Positions 53,453-63,827 of a stretch of 64,000 bases of DNA are shown one piece after another (the first letter of the stretch is position 1; each line of letters begins with the position of its first letter). The notes under the pieces were generated by a model, which saw nothing but the letters and a program-made list of their open reading frames with translations, had not been told where the DNA came from and ran no database searches. Made by a program: the position numbers and the translations under genes. This DNA is from Stentor roeselii (lineage: Eukaryota; Ciliophora; Heterotrichea; Heterotrichida; Stentoridae): contig RSEH01000065.1 of NCBI GenBank assembly GCA_006503475.1, forward strand, positions 114,194 to 178,193, read 5' to 3'.

Positions 53453-53639
53453 ATTATTAATGGAAGAATGCGAATGAAATCTTCTAATAATGTTTAGACT
53501 CTAAGACTTTAATAGTCTCTAAAGATTTCTTCCAATTTTACTAAATGAAAATAACAAAATATTTAAAACCATTAACCATCTACTAATCTATTCTCATACT
53601 TTCAATCATTGACCAGGTCATTTCTCCTAAAATAAATCA

Positions 53640-55754
53640 ATGGAAGGCCCTCTTTACATCCAGCTAATAGTCGAAGAACTCCGTCTTTCATCCCACGACT
53701 TATCCTCCACAAAACTTTCCTTAAAAATCGATTCCATAACAAAAGACTATCAATACCCATTCCGCGACATATTCTTCCAACTTTCCAGCAAATATTCTCT
53801 TCCAGAGCTATCCTTCCAGATATCAAGTCCAAAAACAACAGCAGAAGGTTCTTACAAGTTAAAAACTTTGAAACTCACAGACAAGTTCCGCGTGACTTTA
53901 ACCTCAAACCGAGAAATAGTCGGTTTTCTGCTTCTTCAGATGAATTTACTAGAAAACTTAAATAAAGAGATTTGCAAACATTGCGCATTGTCCTGTGAAA
54001 TAATCACTCACACTTCAAAGTCAGCGAAAAAACTTGCGAATCTTGAAAACAAGATCATCGAAAATGACTTGGGACTTGAAATCAGTCTTCGCGACCTGGA
54101 AAGCAAAACTCACTTGGAAAAAGAAGACTTACGGTACTTTAAAAATCTTCTGCTCGGCGCTCATGAGAAGATCAAGTCTTTAGAATTAAGACAAAAAATC
54201 GAATTCACGACTTGCGTGGCTACTGCGAGTTCTTCAAACGGCGTCACTTTAGACTACCCGAAGATCATTCACACACTTGAACAGGAGATTTCATCTCAAA
54301 ATAAAATCATTGAAAAAGTTCATCTTGAGAACAAGAACCACATCGACTTGTATGAAAAGGAAAAGATGAAAAATAAAGAAATTCTTGGAGAACTTGAAGG
54401 ACTCAAGCTGGAAATAAGTGTTTTGAAGGGAGAGATGGTTAATATGATCTCGAATAAAAGACAGACTGCAAACTCTGAAGGGTCCTTTTTTGAAGTGATT
54501 GAAGTGAAAAAGCACATCGAAATCGAACTAGAAAAACTCAGACAACAATACAAAAAGTCAATCGAGGACTTCTCAAGTGTTACTAAAAATTATGAAGAAA
54601 CTATTCATAAACTCAATCTGGACAAAGCAGAACTCGAGTCCGCCAAAGACCAAGCCCTTGTTTCGAACAGAGAAATGAAGTCCTCAAACGACTCTCTTAA
54701 CAGCACAATCATCCTTCTTCGTTCAGAGCTTTACGAGAAAGACGCAAAAATAAAGATCTTAGAAAGTTACAGCAAACAATCTCTTGCACAAGAGCTGATA
54801 AAGGAAAACGTTGCAACTCTTTATGGAAAACTTGACGCAGACCAGAAAAGATTCAATGAATTTTCACGACTGATGAGAAAGGAAAAGTTAGACCTGTTAA
54901 AAAAAACAAGCGATCAAGCTGAGGACATGTTGAAACTAAAAGAAAAACTCGAGAATCTTGATAATTCTCTGAAGCAGGAAAAGGTTAAAAGCGAAGACTA
55001 CAACAACAAGTTCATCCTCGCCAAGAAAAAAAGTCTTGCAAATCGTGTGGACTACGACATTTCCTTAGAAGTGCGAGAACTCAGAACCAGTTCACAAGAA
55101 ATCGAAATCACGATGAACAAGCAATCAGATTACCTGATTCGAGCCCTTTTAGAACTTTCCCAAAAATACCTATTTCAACAGCGACTCATCACAAAAATGT
55201 TTAAGTTTATCCAGGACAAAGACTGTGAAATCTGCATTTTAAAAGGAAAAATCGTTAATGAACAAGGAGGGATGAACATCTACGTCCCTGAAAAAAACGA
55301 CCAACTTGACGTGGCAATGGCTGAATACGTTAATACCAGGCCTAACTTCTTGGAAGTGCCTTTTGTCAGGATTGAACCTGGAGTTTACCTTTTTGGTTCG
55401 AAAATCGTGAAGGTCAAGTACCAGAACAACAGAATCATCATGTGTTTGGGAGGCGGCTTCATGAGCATCGACGAATTTATCTCGATTTTCACGCCGCAAG
55501 AACTTGAAAAATATAAGGAAAGGAAAAAGTTCGACCAGGCAAGTTCTATGAAAGTCATGGTTCAAGAGTCACTCATGTATATCAACAATGAAGGCCCGAA
55601 TACTCCTGTTGAAATTAAGTACCCCACTTCCAGAAGGAATAAAAAAGAGATGTCTTTGAATATTTCAAGGGATAGCTCAAGAGGCTCCATATCTAGCCCG
55701 GCCTTGCTGCACAATCGAAGTATTACTCGTAAGAACTCTTTACTACCTAAATAA
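53640..55754 (+). CDS. Coiled-coil protein with C-terminal GAR (Gas2-related) domain
   Basis: 704 residues. The first 110 residues look like a C2-type beta sandwich (YIQLIVEELRLSSHDLSSTK). A long coiled coil fills residues 120-530. Near 580-640, KYQNNRIIMCLGGGFMSIDE matches the GAR domain core (M-V-R-V-G-G-G-W-x-x-L-x-x-F), known from Gas2 and spectraplakins to bind microtubules. The tail is basic and Ser-rich. Likely a cortical microtubule linker. The next gene starts 11 bp after the stop. Confidence 0.75.
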   Translation: MEGPLYIQLIVEELRLSSHDLSSTKLSLKIDSITKDYQYPFRDIFFQLSSKYSLPELSFQISSPKTTAEGSYKLKTLKLTDKFRVTLTSNREIVGFLLLQMNLLENLNKEICKHCALSCEIITHTSKSAKKLANLENKIIENDLGLEISLRDLESKTHLEKEDLRYFKNLLLGAHEKIKSLELRQKIEFTTCVATASSSNGVTLDYPKIIHTLEQEISSQNKIIEKVHLENKNHIDLYEKEKMKNKEILGELEGLKLEISVLKGEMVNMISNKRQTANSEGSFFEVIEVKKHIEIELEKLRQQYKKSIEDFSSVTKNYEETIHKLNLDKAELESAKDQALVSNREMKSSNDSLNSTIILLRSELYEKDAKIKILESYSKQSLAQELIKENVATLYGKLDADQKRFNEFSRLMRKEKLDLLKKTSDQAEDMLKLKEKLENLDNSLKQEKVKSEDYNNKFILAKKKSLANRVDYDISLEVRELRTSSQEIEITMNKQSDYLIRALLELSQKYLFQQRLITKMFKFIQDKDCEICILKGKIVNEQGGMNIYVPEKNDQLDVAMAEYVNTRPNFLEVPFVRIEPGVYLFGSKIVKVKYQNNRIIMCLGGGFMSIDEFISIFTPQELEKYKERKKFDQASSMKVMVQESLMYINNEGPNTPVEIKYPTSRRNKKEMSLNISRDSSRGSISSPALLHNRSITRKNSLLPK

Positions 55755-55765
55755 TAATTAACAGA

Positions 55766-56452
55766 ATGGGAAACACTTGCTCGCTCTTTGATTGCGCTGA
55801 AAATAGTCTTGAAAACACTTCTAGTACTTTTTTAGTCCAAAAACCACTTTTCTTGCAGAGGTCGGAAAATCCTGAAGTTTTAAAAGCTTGTATTAAAATA
55901 CAGGCTAGTTGGAAAGGGTTTAAAATTCGCAAGGCTACGAAATTCATGAAAAAACTCTTGAAAAATAGAGGGAATGGCCGAAAATGTCGAAATTTTCCAG
56001 GTTGCAGTGATGATGAAGTACATGTTAAATCGTCAACAGATTTAAAGAAACATTTTTTGGAGAGTGTTGATGATTCAGTTACTTTAGTTTCTGGAAAAGA
56101 TTGGAAGAAAGTGATGGATGGGACGATTTATTGTGGAGACTGGCTTGGTGACTCCATTACTGGATTCGGTGAAGAAATTAAACCTGATGGTACAAGGTAT
56201 CAGGGGTTTTTTATTTCTGGGAAGAAACATGGGTTTGGGATTCAAAGGCTTGAAGATGGATCTAAGGTTTCAGGATTTTGGGTCAATGGCAGTCTTACTG
56301 GAATGGAAGATGTGGAAATTAATGATGAGAGAGAATACTTAATCAATCTTCGAAACGTTCAGAAACATAACCAAAGCACTTTTCGCATTTCAGACATTAA
56401 TTCACTTTCACATGATTCCATCGAGTTAATCTCCCAAGACACCCATCAATAA
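55766..56452 (+). CDS. IQ-motif and MORN-repeat protein, acylated
   Basis: 228 residues. N-terminus MGNTCSLFDC fits dual acylation. An IQ motif (CIKIQASWKGFKIRKATKF) near residue 47 should bind calmodulin or centrin. Three MORN-like repeats (TIYCGDWLGDSITGFGEE, RYQGFFISGKKHGFGIQ) cover residues 118-185. It pairs in type with the MORN protein at 10494-11435. A Ca2+-responsive membrane scaffold is a reasonable inference. Starts 11 bp after the GAR-domain gene. Confidence 0.83.
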   Translation: MGNTCSLFDCAENSLENTSSTFLVQKPLFLQRSENPEVLKACIKIQASWKGFKIRKATKFMKKLLKNRGNGRKCRNFPGCSDDEVHVKSSTDLKKHFLESVDDSVTLVSGKDWKKVMDGTIYCGDWLGDSITGFGEEIKPDGTRYQGFFISGKKHGFGIQRLEDGSKVSGFWVNGSLTGMEDVEINDEREYLINLRNVQKHNQSTFRISDINSLSHDSIELISQDTHQ

Positions 56453-56550
56453 CAATATAAAATTCTCAATAATTTACCAACTTTCCAAAAACCCATCATT
56501 CAATAAGCCAAACCATTTAAGCACCAAGTAGAGTCAATTAATCAATTATT

Positions 56551-57864
56551 ATGGACACCTCTCCATCAATCCGAAAGCAGTTCCTGACAAAGATCTACAA
56601 ACGATCAGCAGAAAAGTCTCAAGACTCCAGTTTTTTCGAAGAAACAAACGCCGGCAACGTGAATTCCTCATTTTCCAGCCAAAAGTCAGAGACCGGTCAA
56701 AGCTGGACATCTTCTCCATCACGAGAAAAGCGTTCAGGGACTCCAGGGGTGCGAAGAAGAGACTCTCCAGGCAAAGAGTCGATGACAGTTTTTGTCACTT
56801 TCTTAACTGAGCTGTTGAACAGTCAGGGAAGAATAACTGAAGACCTTCTGAAAGAAGTATACCCAGTGACTAAAGCTTTAAACGACAACTTTGCAAAGAA
56901 TCCTGAGTTTTCGCTTCAGTTTTACATCAGCATGAGCGAAATTTTAAACGCTTTGAACGATTTGGACACCCTGAACTTTTCTGAGTTTCAGTCAAAAGTA
57001 GAAGAAGCATTAAGCTTAACAAATGACGGGATCACTGAGATTGAGCAGTTGACAAGTTTAAAGAAGCATATTTCGAAGATAAACTTAAGAGTCATAGCAG
57101 TAAAAAATATTTAGACATTGAAACGTTTCTTGACGAATAAAGAAGAAATCCAGAACTTGTCACATTCTTTTCTCGTGTTTTTCTCACAGGCGGATAAAGA
57201 CATTGAAGTAAGTCCAAATAAAAAAATCCCTGCGACAAGTGTTTTAAGCGTCATGCAGAAGTACACCTTGATGCCTGGGAAGATGATTCAAACCTGTCGT
57301 AAAGTCATCGAATTCATCCACAAAAAAATGATTCCAAGCCACTCAACAAGATCAGCTCAGGAAATCCTCAACAAGGTAAACCAACAAAATTTGATGGAAA
57401 TCGATAGAAGTGGCGGACTTCTTATTTTTTACGATTTCTTAAAAGCTTGTTTTGCTTACTTCCAGGCTTATTCCCAACAAGGCACTCGCCGTAGTTTTTC
57501 TCCTAATGCAAGTCTTCCTGAGTCGAAAATCGTTGAAGTTGAAGAAGAAGAAATCCCTGAACCTCGAGAGACTCCAGTCAAGTTAAAGCTTAGACCAGTT
57601 TATGAAGCGAAAGTCTTGGAAAGGACTCAATCAACCCACTCAGTGACCACAAAAGAAGAATTTGATCAAATAATTGAAGAAAGGTTTAAAAAGTTTTTAA
57701 GAAGCTCGAAACTTTCAGGTCTTGAAAAACTTGAGAACAGACTTGCTGTCATTGACGACTTCGAAAAAGAAATCCGCTGGGAAATAAGAGAAGCATTTTT
57801 AGACACCTTCCAAAGTGAGGCATGTCTGCGGCAAGAACTCGAAAAGTCTAGACTTACGTTTTAA
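56551..57864 (+). CDS. Hypothetical ciliate protein
   Basis: Exons 56551-57099 and 57115-57864 joined by a 15-nt intron give 432 residues. Ser-rich disordered head (residues 1-75), a helical domain (76-300), an acidic linker (EVEEEEIPEPRE near 318), and a helical C-terminus. No family recognised. The intron ends in an in-frame TAG, so the unspliced message would stop at residue 187. PSMD5-like gene follows after 11 bp. Confidence 0.75.
57100..57114 (+). other. 15-nt intron
   Basis: GTAAAAAATATTTAG, with A at position 10. Removal joins LRVIA to TLKRFLTNKEEIQ in frame. Confidence 0.9.
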
Positions 57865-57875
57865 TAATAGTTATA

Positions 57876-59192
57876 ATGGAAGAGTTTATAAAGAACCCGA
57901 ATGAGACCACTGCTAGTTTGATGCTTGAAAAGGATTCTTTGGTGACTTTGGTTAACTCTTGTCGGTCGGTGGAAGTCGTGTCGGAGATGCTTCGGCTGTT
58001 GTTTCAACTGAATAAGTTCAACATGCTGAACATTTTGAGCATTGAGGACCTGTGTGGACTTCTGAATGCTCCTTATTTGAGCAGAATGATCTTAGAGAAC
58101 TTGCAGGTTATTGACTATCCTCCACAAGACTACTCTTTACTCATTTCTAAGCTTTTTGATATTTTCGCATCAGAAGATGTCGGACAGTCGAAACTCAGTC
58201 ATTCTATTCTTCTGCAGAAATTCGCGAATGTTATTTCCAGTGATTTATATCTGAACCAGTTTTTAAGACTTATGAGTTCTCAAGACTCGATTATAAAAGT
58301 AAGGGCTTTTGAACTTGTCATTGATTTGGCAAATTCTCATCCTCAGTGTTTTGAAGTTTTTGAGAGAAATCGTTTAATTGATATGGGACTGGAAATGATC
58401 ACTTGTGGAGATATTTTACTGCAGATCGTCGCAATTGAAGTCGTTGTTGAACTTGGCAGGTCTGAAGCAGGATGCAAGAAACTCTTATCCCCTGCTGTTC
58501 AAAGTGTTTTAGTTGAGTCTCTAGCAACTGCTTCTGAAGTAAATTTCAAGAATCGTTTGATCTTGATGATAGGAAATATCGTCTTTTTTACAGGTAACTT
58601 GGCACTTGTAAATGAAAAATTCTGGAAAATCTTACACAACATGCTTAGCAGTTCACAGCCTTCATCAGTAAAAAACGCTTTAACATCATTAGGACTGGTA
58701 TCAAGTCGAAGTCAGGGCCTGCTTCAAACCCTGGAAATGAAAAACGTGCTAAGTGAGTTGAAGTCGATTCAAAGAAGTGCGAATTCAAGTATAAAATCAT
58801 TTTTTTACCATTTTTTCTCAGGGTTTTTAGAACTTCTAACAGAAGATCAGACAAATTCAGTGATGAGTAGTCTTCAGCCGTTAAACAACATGATGAATGA
58901 GTTGCTAAGTCCTTTCCAAGACCATCATTCCGACATCCTTCAAATCATAATAAAATTAGTGCAATTCAAAGACCAGGCCCAATCCTTGCTTTCCTTCGAA
59001 AAGTTCCAAGAGTACCTTTTCCGTCGTCCTCCTCATCAGTCCCACGAAGTATCATCCCTGAAGTTCCAAATCATCGAAGGCCTTCACCGTTTAGACTTGC
59101 CAGACTCATTGAAGACGCGAGTAGAAAAGTACCTAAAAGCAGGAGTTTGCGCAGTGGACTCTGAAGATGTTGAACTAGACTCGATGAACTAG
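57876..59192 (+). CDS. PSMD5: 26S proteasome assembly chaperone PSMD5 (S5B)-like
   Basis: 438 residues of HEAT/ARM-type helices throughout. The segment IKVRAFELVIDLANSHPQ followed by a LQIVAIEVVVELGRSEAG helix pair matches PSMD5 (VRYRVYELIIEISSVSPE ... LVRATCIEMV). PSMD5 binds the Rpt1-Rpt2-Rpn1 module during assembly of the proteasome base. Slightly shorter than human (504 aa). It converges on the next gene with 16 bp between stops. Confidence is moderate because HEAT proteins diverge quickly. Confidence 0.7.
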   Translation: MEEFIKNPNETTASLMLEKDSLVTLVNSCRSVEVVSEMLRLLFQLNKFNMLNILSIEDLCGLLNAPYLSRMILENLQVIDYPPQDYSLLISKLFDIFASEDVGQSKLSHSILLQKFANVISSDLYLNQFLRLMSSQDSIIKVRAFELVIDLANSHPQCFEVFERNRLIDMGLEMITCGDILLQIVAIEVVVELGRSEAGCKKLLSPAVQSVLVESLATASEVNFKNRLILMIGNIVFFTGNLALVNEKFWKILHNMLSSSQPSSVKNALTSLGLVSSRSQGLLQTLEMKNVLSELKSIQRSANSSIKSFFYHFFSGFLELLTEDQTNSVMSSLQPLNNMMNELLSPFQDHHSDILQIIIKLVQFKDQAQSLLSFEKFQEYLFRRPPHQSHEVSSLKFQIIEGLHRLDLPDSLKTRVEKYLKAGVCAVDSEDVELDSMN

Positions 59193-59208
59193 TTACTATT
59201 TATGTAGT

Positions 59209-59493
59209 CTAGTCTAATTCCTTCGCGATAAAAGGCTTGAATAAAGAGCTTCTCAAGTCGCCTGGCTGCGAACTAAGCATCGGTCGGATCAGTTCTCGTT
59301 GGCGTTCATCGCGAACCATCAACAAGGACTCCATGCGACCTGCTCTGTAGTTTTTCCTTCGAGGTCTTCCGTATCTTCTGATCGCCGTGAGTCGCTGAGC
59401 GACAAGGAAAAGTCCCAGAGCAGTGCTGAGCAGATGCAGAATGGCTCCAGTTTTTAGAACTGTCTTCACATATGGAGGGTAGTAGAAGGACAT
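59209..59493 (-). CDS. Small single-pass membrane protein, unknown
   Basis: 94 residues. One membrane segment (GAILHLLSTALGLFLVAQRL, residues 16-35), then an Arg-rich stretch (RRYGRPRRKNYRAGR). No family recognised. Position between two real genes, TAG stop and coding composition support it. Mitochondrial or ER membrane protein with basic tail, by inference. Confidence 0.6.
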   Translation of the reverse strand: MSFYYPPYVKTVLKTGAILHLLSTALGLFLVAQRLTAIRRYGRPRRKNYRAGRMESLLMVRDERQRELIRPMLSSQPGDLRSSLFKPFIAKELD

Positions 59494-59530
59494 CTTGAAT
59501 ATAAAGAAATTTAAAAGGATTATCTAAAAT

Positions 59531-60877
59531 TTACACATAAAGCAAACTTGAACTCCTGAAGCGGTTTCTTCTTCTTTTGAATAGAAAACCAAAGCAGCTT
59601 TTTATCAGGAAAACTATCAGAAAAAGTGCTAGAAATGCGTAAATCACAGGCGAAAACACCCCGACTGCCAGAAAAATAGTTAAAGCTCCACATCGGCCGA
59701 ACATTTGACGAATGGTTCGGGTGGAGTTGTTGTTGATCTGGTGGAAGAGGAAGAGACTAGGTCCGAAAATGATGAGCAAGGGACTTAAAACAAGTAAAAA
59801 GATCCAGACAAGGCAGATTTTCAGTCTTTTGCAGAGAATTCTGAAGCGAAGCCATCTTGAGCGCCGGACTTCTCCGAATTGCATGTTGGGACAACCGAAG
59901 GGGTTGAGACTGTTGAAGTGGTTTGAAGTGTACTTCCCTCGACAGAGCCAGCACCATTGAAAGCCGCAGACTGCGCAAGTCATATGATTGCATCCTTCAT
60001 TTTTTTCGATTTCAAAGCGACAGCTGGGGCAGGACTGGACTTCTCTTCCCAAAGCCCAGTTTTTATACTCTTTGTCGATGTTTTCTTCACATTTCTTCTT
60101 CGCATGCCACAGCAACCCACATTCAAAACAGATGAAAACTCCACAAATGTTACATTTTTGCTTCACTTGACCGTCGATGTTCTGCACAAGTCCTTCACAG
60201 TCAGGTTGACAGCAGAATTTTGTGGTTTTGTCTTTGTTTATCTCGTGTCTTTTTTTGAACTTCAGGTATTTTTCGAAGACTCGGCTGGAAACAACGCCCT
60301 GGACGTCAGAATCACTGAAAACTTCAGAACATTCAAGTGTAGGACACTTTAAGTTGTCGATTTTGCTTTCAGAAATTAAAGTTTCTAGGTACTTTTCAAT
60401 GCAACTTCGGCAGAACTGATGATTTTCACAGCCGGGTAAGTGAAAAGCCTGCTGAATTTGATTGAAACAGATTTCACAGAGGTTTTCATTTGGAAAGGCT
60501 TCGAAGTCGTTGAGTAGCTTCTGGGATAAAAGGCTTTGCTTTTCTTTTATCTCGGAAAAGATGAAGCTGCCAGTTGAAAGGGAGGATTTTTTGTAGTTTA
60601 AGTGAGATTCTGCTGTGTCTTTGCAAAGAGTGCATCTTTCGTTTTCGTCGGCTGGTTAGATATTACGGATAAAGTCATGATCCCAGGCATCGTCGCTTTT
60701 TAACATGAAGTTTAATAAGGTGTCGATGTTGTAGGAATGAGATGATTCTATCGCTGCCAGAGAGCTTTCACGAGAAAAACCCATCTCTCGCAGGATGTTC
60801 AGGGTTCGGTATTCTACTGATCCTGGACGCTCGAGGAATGAACGGCTTGAATCGCGAAATGAAAAATTTAAAGTCAT
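59531..60877 (-). CDS. UBA-RBR E3 ubiquitin ligase with membrane anchor
   Basis: Exons 60877-60667 and 60651-59531 joined by a 15-nt intron give 443 residues. Order: UBA domain (residues about 23-60; REMGFSRESSLAAIESS), linker with a Cys pair (CTLC), RING1 (CEICFNQIQQAFHLPGCENH, FCRSCIEKYL, CPTLEC), IBR (FCCQPDCEG, CNICGVFICFECGLLWH), RING2 (CPSCRFEIEKNEGCNHMTC, CAVCGFQWCWLC) and two membrane helices. The catalytic Cys of the GC-x-H motif is present, so it should form a ubiquitin thioester. RBR plus two C-terminal helices recalls RNF19. An open reading frame starting only at a GTG (60187) would miss half the gene. Confidence 0.9.
60652..60666 (-). other. 15-nt intron
   Basis: Minus strand GTAATATCTAACCAG, with A at position 10. 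Contains an in-frame TAA; removal joins the UBA exon to the RBR frame (FIPDENERC). Confidence 0.92.
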
Positions 60878-60926
60878 TTATTAATTTTTTAGTTTGGATT
60901 TCTAGCAAGACTGGGTGATTTCTTGA

Positions 60927-62989
60927 TTATACATTAATTAGTCTATATTTGTCAAGCTTTAACCTCGCAATAGCTTCCTTTTTACACAGTAACAAGACAT
61001 CATTTTTCAAAACCCTCAATTTCACTTTGATTTCATTGAGTTTATTATTCGACTTAAACTCACTATTTTTCGCATCAAGCTGCAAGTTAAAAGCCTCCAG
61101 ATTATTTTCAATTTTTTCATACTCATCACATAAAAGCTGAACCCTTTTCCTCTTCTCATTCAATCTCTTAAAAGTACTGACCCGTTTTTCAGCAACTTTC
61201 CTAAGTTCAACAAAACTTTCTTCACAAAGAACCTGAATTTTTTTTTCAGCATTAGAAATCTTTTCAAGCTCTTTTCTAATATTTTCCGTTTTTTTCTCTA
61301 AAACACCCACACAATTAGAATCATTTAAAAAACAATTCAATGCTTTTTGAGTATTTTTAAATAAAACAAGTTTTTCCTGTATTCCATTATCAAAGTCAAT
61401 TTCAAGAACAAGTTTCGAAGCAACCCTTCTCGCTTCAGCCATCCACTCAAGAGGGTCAACAGAACTTTCAATGATTCCTTCTCTTTTTTCCTCATCTTTT
61501 TCCACAAAGACAAGATCAGAGGCTCCAGTAGAGCTTGATTTAGGAAGATTTTCATAGTCCTCATAAGGTGCCTCATCTTGTAAGTCTTTCCAGATCATTT
61601 CATCAGGCATGTCGAAGTCGACTTCTTCGATGACATCAGGAGAAAGTCCTTCAGCCCTGTACAAGTTTGCACCTCCTTCATTGACGACGGGCATTTGGAA
61701 CTTGTAGTCCTGTCGGACGAGTTCCCTGTTGAGCAAGTCGTTGATGATGACGCAGACGCCTTCTCCATGGCCAGGTTTGATAGTGATGGGCGTGATGGTC
61801 TCAGCAGCTTTGATGCCGAAGTTTTTGACATCCGCAAGAATATGTTTCGCGATTTCCTCAGCGTCGCCCAGATGAGACGACGACACAAAAGGCGTGAAAG
61901 GCCGAAGTCCTGGAGATTTCTGCTTGTTCAGTGACATGAGCCAATAGACCAAGTCATAAAAATAACAGAGTTGCTCTTGTGGGTTGATGTGATGAGAGAA
62001 GTAAACTCGTGACACCGGCGGGTGCTTGTAAATCTTGCAGAAAAGGTTTTCATAGTCAAGTAGTTTCAGCTTTTCTTGGATGTCGTCCATGACGAGGCTG
62101 ATGTCCACTTTCGGCTTTTTGTTTGACCAGGACTTCAGCTGGATGTTGCAAAGTTCGACGACTTGGTCGATGTCGAGTCTTTTCTCTGGGTTGACTTGAA
62201 TCATTGAGTTGACGATCGTTCGAAGTTCTTCTGAATACCTCTCGCCTACAGGCACGAACTCGCCTTTGCTGATCGTTTGGAATAAGTCGTAAAGACTCAT
62301 CTTCGTGTCGTCTTTGCGGAATGGAGAGTGAAGGCAGGCTAGCTCGTAAACCACGCAGCCTAAGCTCCAAACGTCACTTTTCCAGTCGTACCCGCTACCT
62401 TTTAGAACTTCAGGACTCATGTACAGAGGAGTCCCTACTCTTGAAAAGGCCTCGATTGTCTGGCTTGATAAGAAACGACCTAGGCCTAGGTCACCCAGTT
62501 TCAAAGTACCGTCAGCGGTTATAAAGATGTTAGCTGGTTTAAGGTCACGGTGCATGATGCGCTTTTCTTGCATGTGTTTCAAAGCAGAGGCGATTTGATG
62601 CATATACTCCCAGACCTTGAGCTCTTCAATGGGCAGTTCTTCAGCCTGTGCTCTTTTGATCACTCTCTTGAGGTCTCCCTTTTCAGCCCATTCAATCGCG
62701 ATGAGAAGTTCGTTTTCTTCAATGAACGAGTCGAGGTAGTTAATGATGTTCGGGTGCTTCAGCGACTGAAGAAGTGAAACTTCTTTCAGGCACTTTTCGC
62801 GTTGCTTCGGGTCCATCATATCGAAAATCTGATTAGATTTACCTTTATTATCTTCATTGCTACTGGCAGGTTGTCTGAAACGCGCTCTGCCTTGTAAACT
62901 ATTGAAAATTTCCCTTGACCGATTGGCTTCAGGATTCGGTAGCCTTTGATTTCTTTTCCTGTCTTGCTTGACTCTTCGGATTTATTCAT
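60927..62989 (-). CDS. NEK6/7-type kinase fused to IFT57
   Basis: Exons 62989-62843 and 62828-60927 joined by a 14-nt intron give 682 residues. Kinase domain residues 17-275: glycine loop IGQGKFSIVY, Lys46 in VAMK, HRDLKPAN, DLG as in NEK6/7 (GDLGLGRF) and VGTPLYMSPE. Residues about 295-682 match IFT57: MDDIQEKLKLLDYENLF, SRVYFSHHINPQEQLCYFY, GHGEGVCVIINDLL, an acidic stretch, SVDPLEWMAEARRV and a long C-terminal coiled coil. IFT57 is a core IFT-B peripheral subunit. The frame is continuous across the roughly 20-residue junction. NEKs regulate cilia, so the fusion would tether a kinase to IFT trains. Confidence 0.9.
62829..62842 (-). other. 14-nt intron
   Basis: Minus strand GTAAATCTAATCAG. 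Removal joins VAMKIIK to IFDMMDPK, matching the NEK7 VQIFDLMD block; only 14 nt keeps the frame. Confidence 0.85.
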
Positions 62990-63827
62990 TTAAATGATTA
63001 TTGGTAATGGAAGCAGTTTCTTTACTGTTTGATCAAATGACTTACTTGTGTGAGCTTGGATCAATGGGCTTGATTTTATTTGGATTGTGAGAAGGGTTAA
63101 GAGGATATCGAGAAAAATTTTGAGGTTTGAGAACTGGTTTGAATGAGGAAAGTTTGGGATTTTTTAAGGTTTAATGGATTGTGGGTTATCAGTTGAGATT
63201 TTTATTTATTGAATATTATTGTGAGGGAAGAGATGTTTATTTTACAGTTAAGAGGGATTATTTTATTTGAAAATGTTTGGAGTTGAGAGTTGTTATGAGA
63301 AGATTGTGAATAATTTTTGTTTAGTTAAAAATTAGATGTTGTTAATGAAATGGGTTGGAAAACTGGCATCAGAGATTTTTTCATACTTAAACTAATTAAA
63401 AAATTTAAAACAATTAAATTTCTGATTTTTCGATGAAAGTCTATAACTGAATATAAATTTAGGCGGATTTGATGAATTAAAACACAATAAAATTCATCAA
63501 TCCTTCAGCCTATTGATTTACATATAAATTTATTTAATACTTAGTTTGTTATACCATTTAGTCGATTTACCTATCAAAATGATTAAAAATGAATAAATAT
63601 GATAATCGAAATATAGACTCAAAGCAGCTCCAGCCCTAGATCCTCAATTTCCACGACTCCCTTACTCAATCCGAAAATTTTCCAATCCCACACTCTCATA
63701 AGTTTTTGCCAACTTTTAAAATATCCACTATTCTCTAAAATATCCAAAACCATCTCAAAACCTTCATCTTCATTCTTCAATCCAATACAATCTCGATTCC
63801 ATTAAGCCAAATCATTCCTTATAATAA
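62990..63827. promoter_or_regulatory. Divergent intergenic region with strong strand asymmetry
   Basis: 62990-63260 is G/T-rich on the plus strand (upstream of the minus-strand NEK/IFT57 gene). 63610-63827 is C/A/T-rich and nearly G-free (upstream of the plus-strand gene). The middle is AT-rich. No gene, repeat or RNA recognised. Confidence 0.45.

Noticed and set aside
53136-53477. Plus-strand 113-residue frame
   Set aside because: Antisense to the small membrane-protein gene and to the start of the zinc-finger gene.
57118-57864. Separate gene starting at a TTG
   Set aside because: In frame with the upstream exon once the 15-nt intron is removed.
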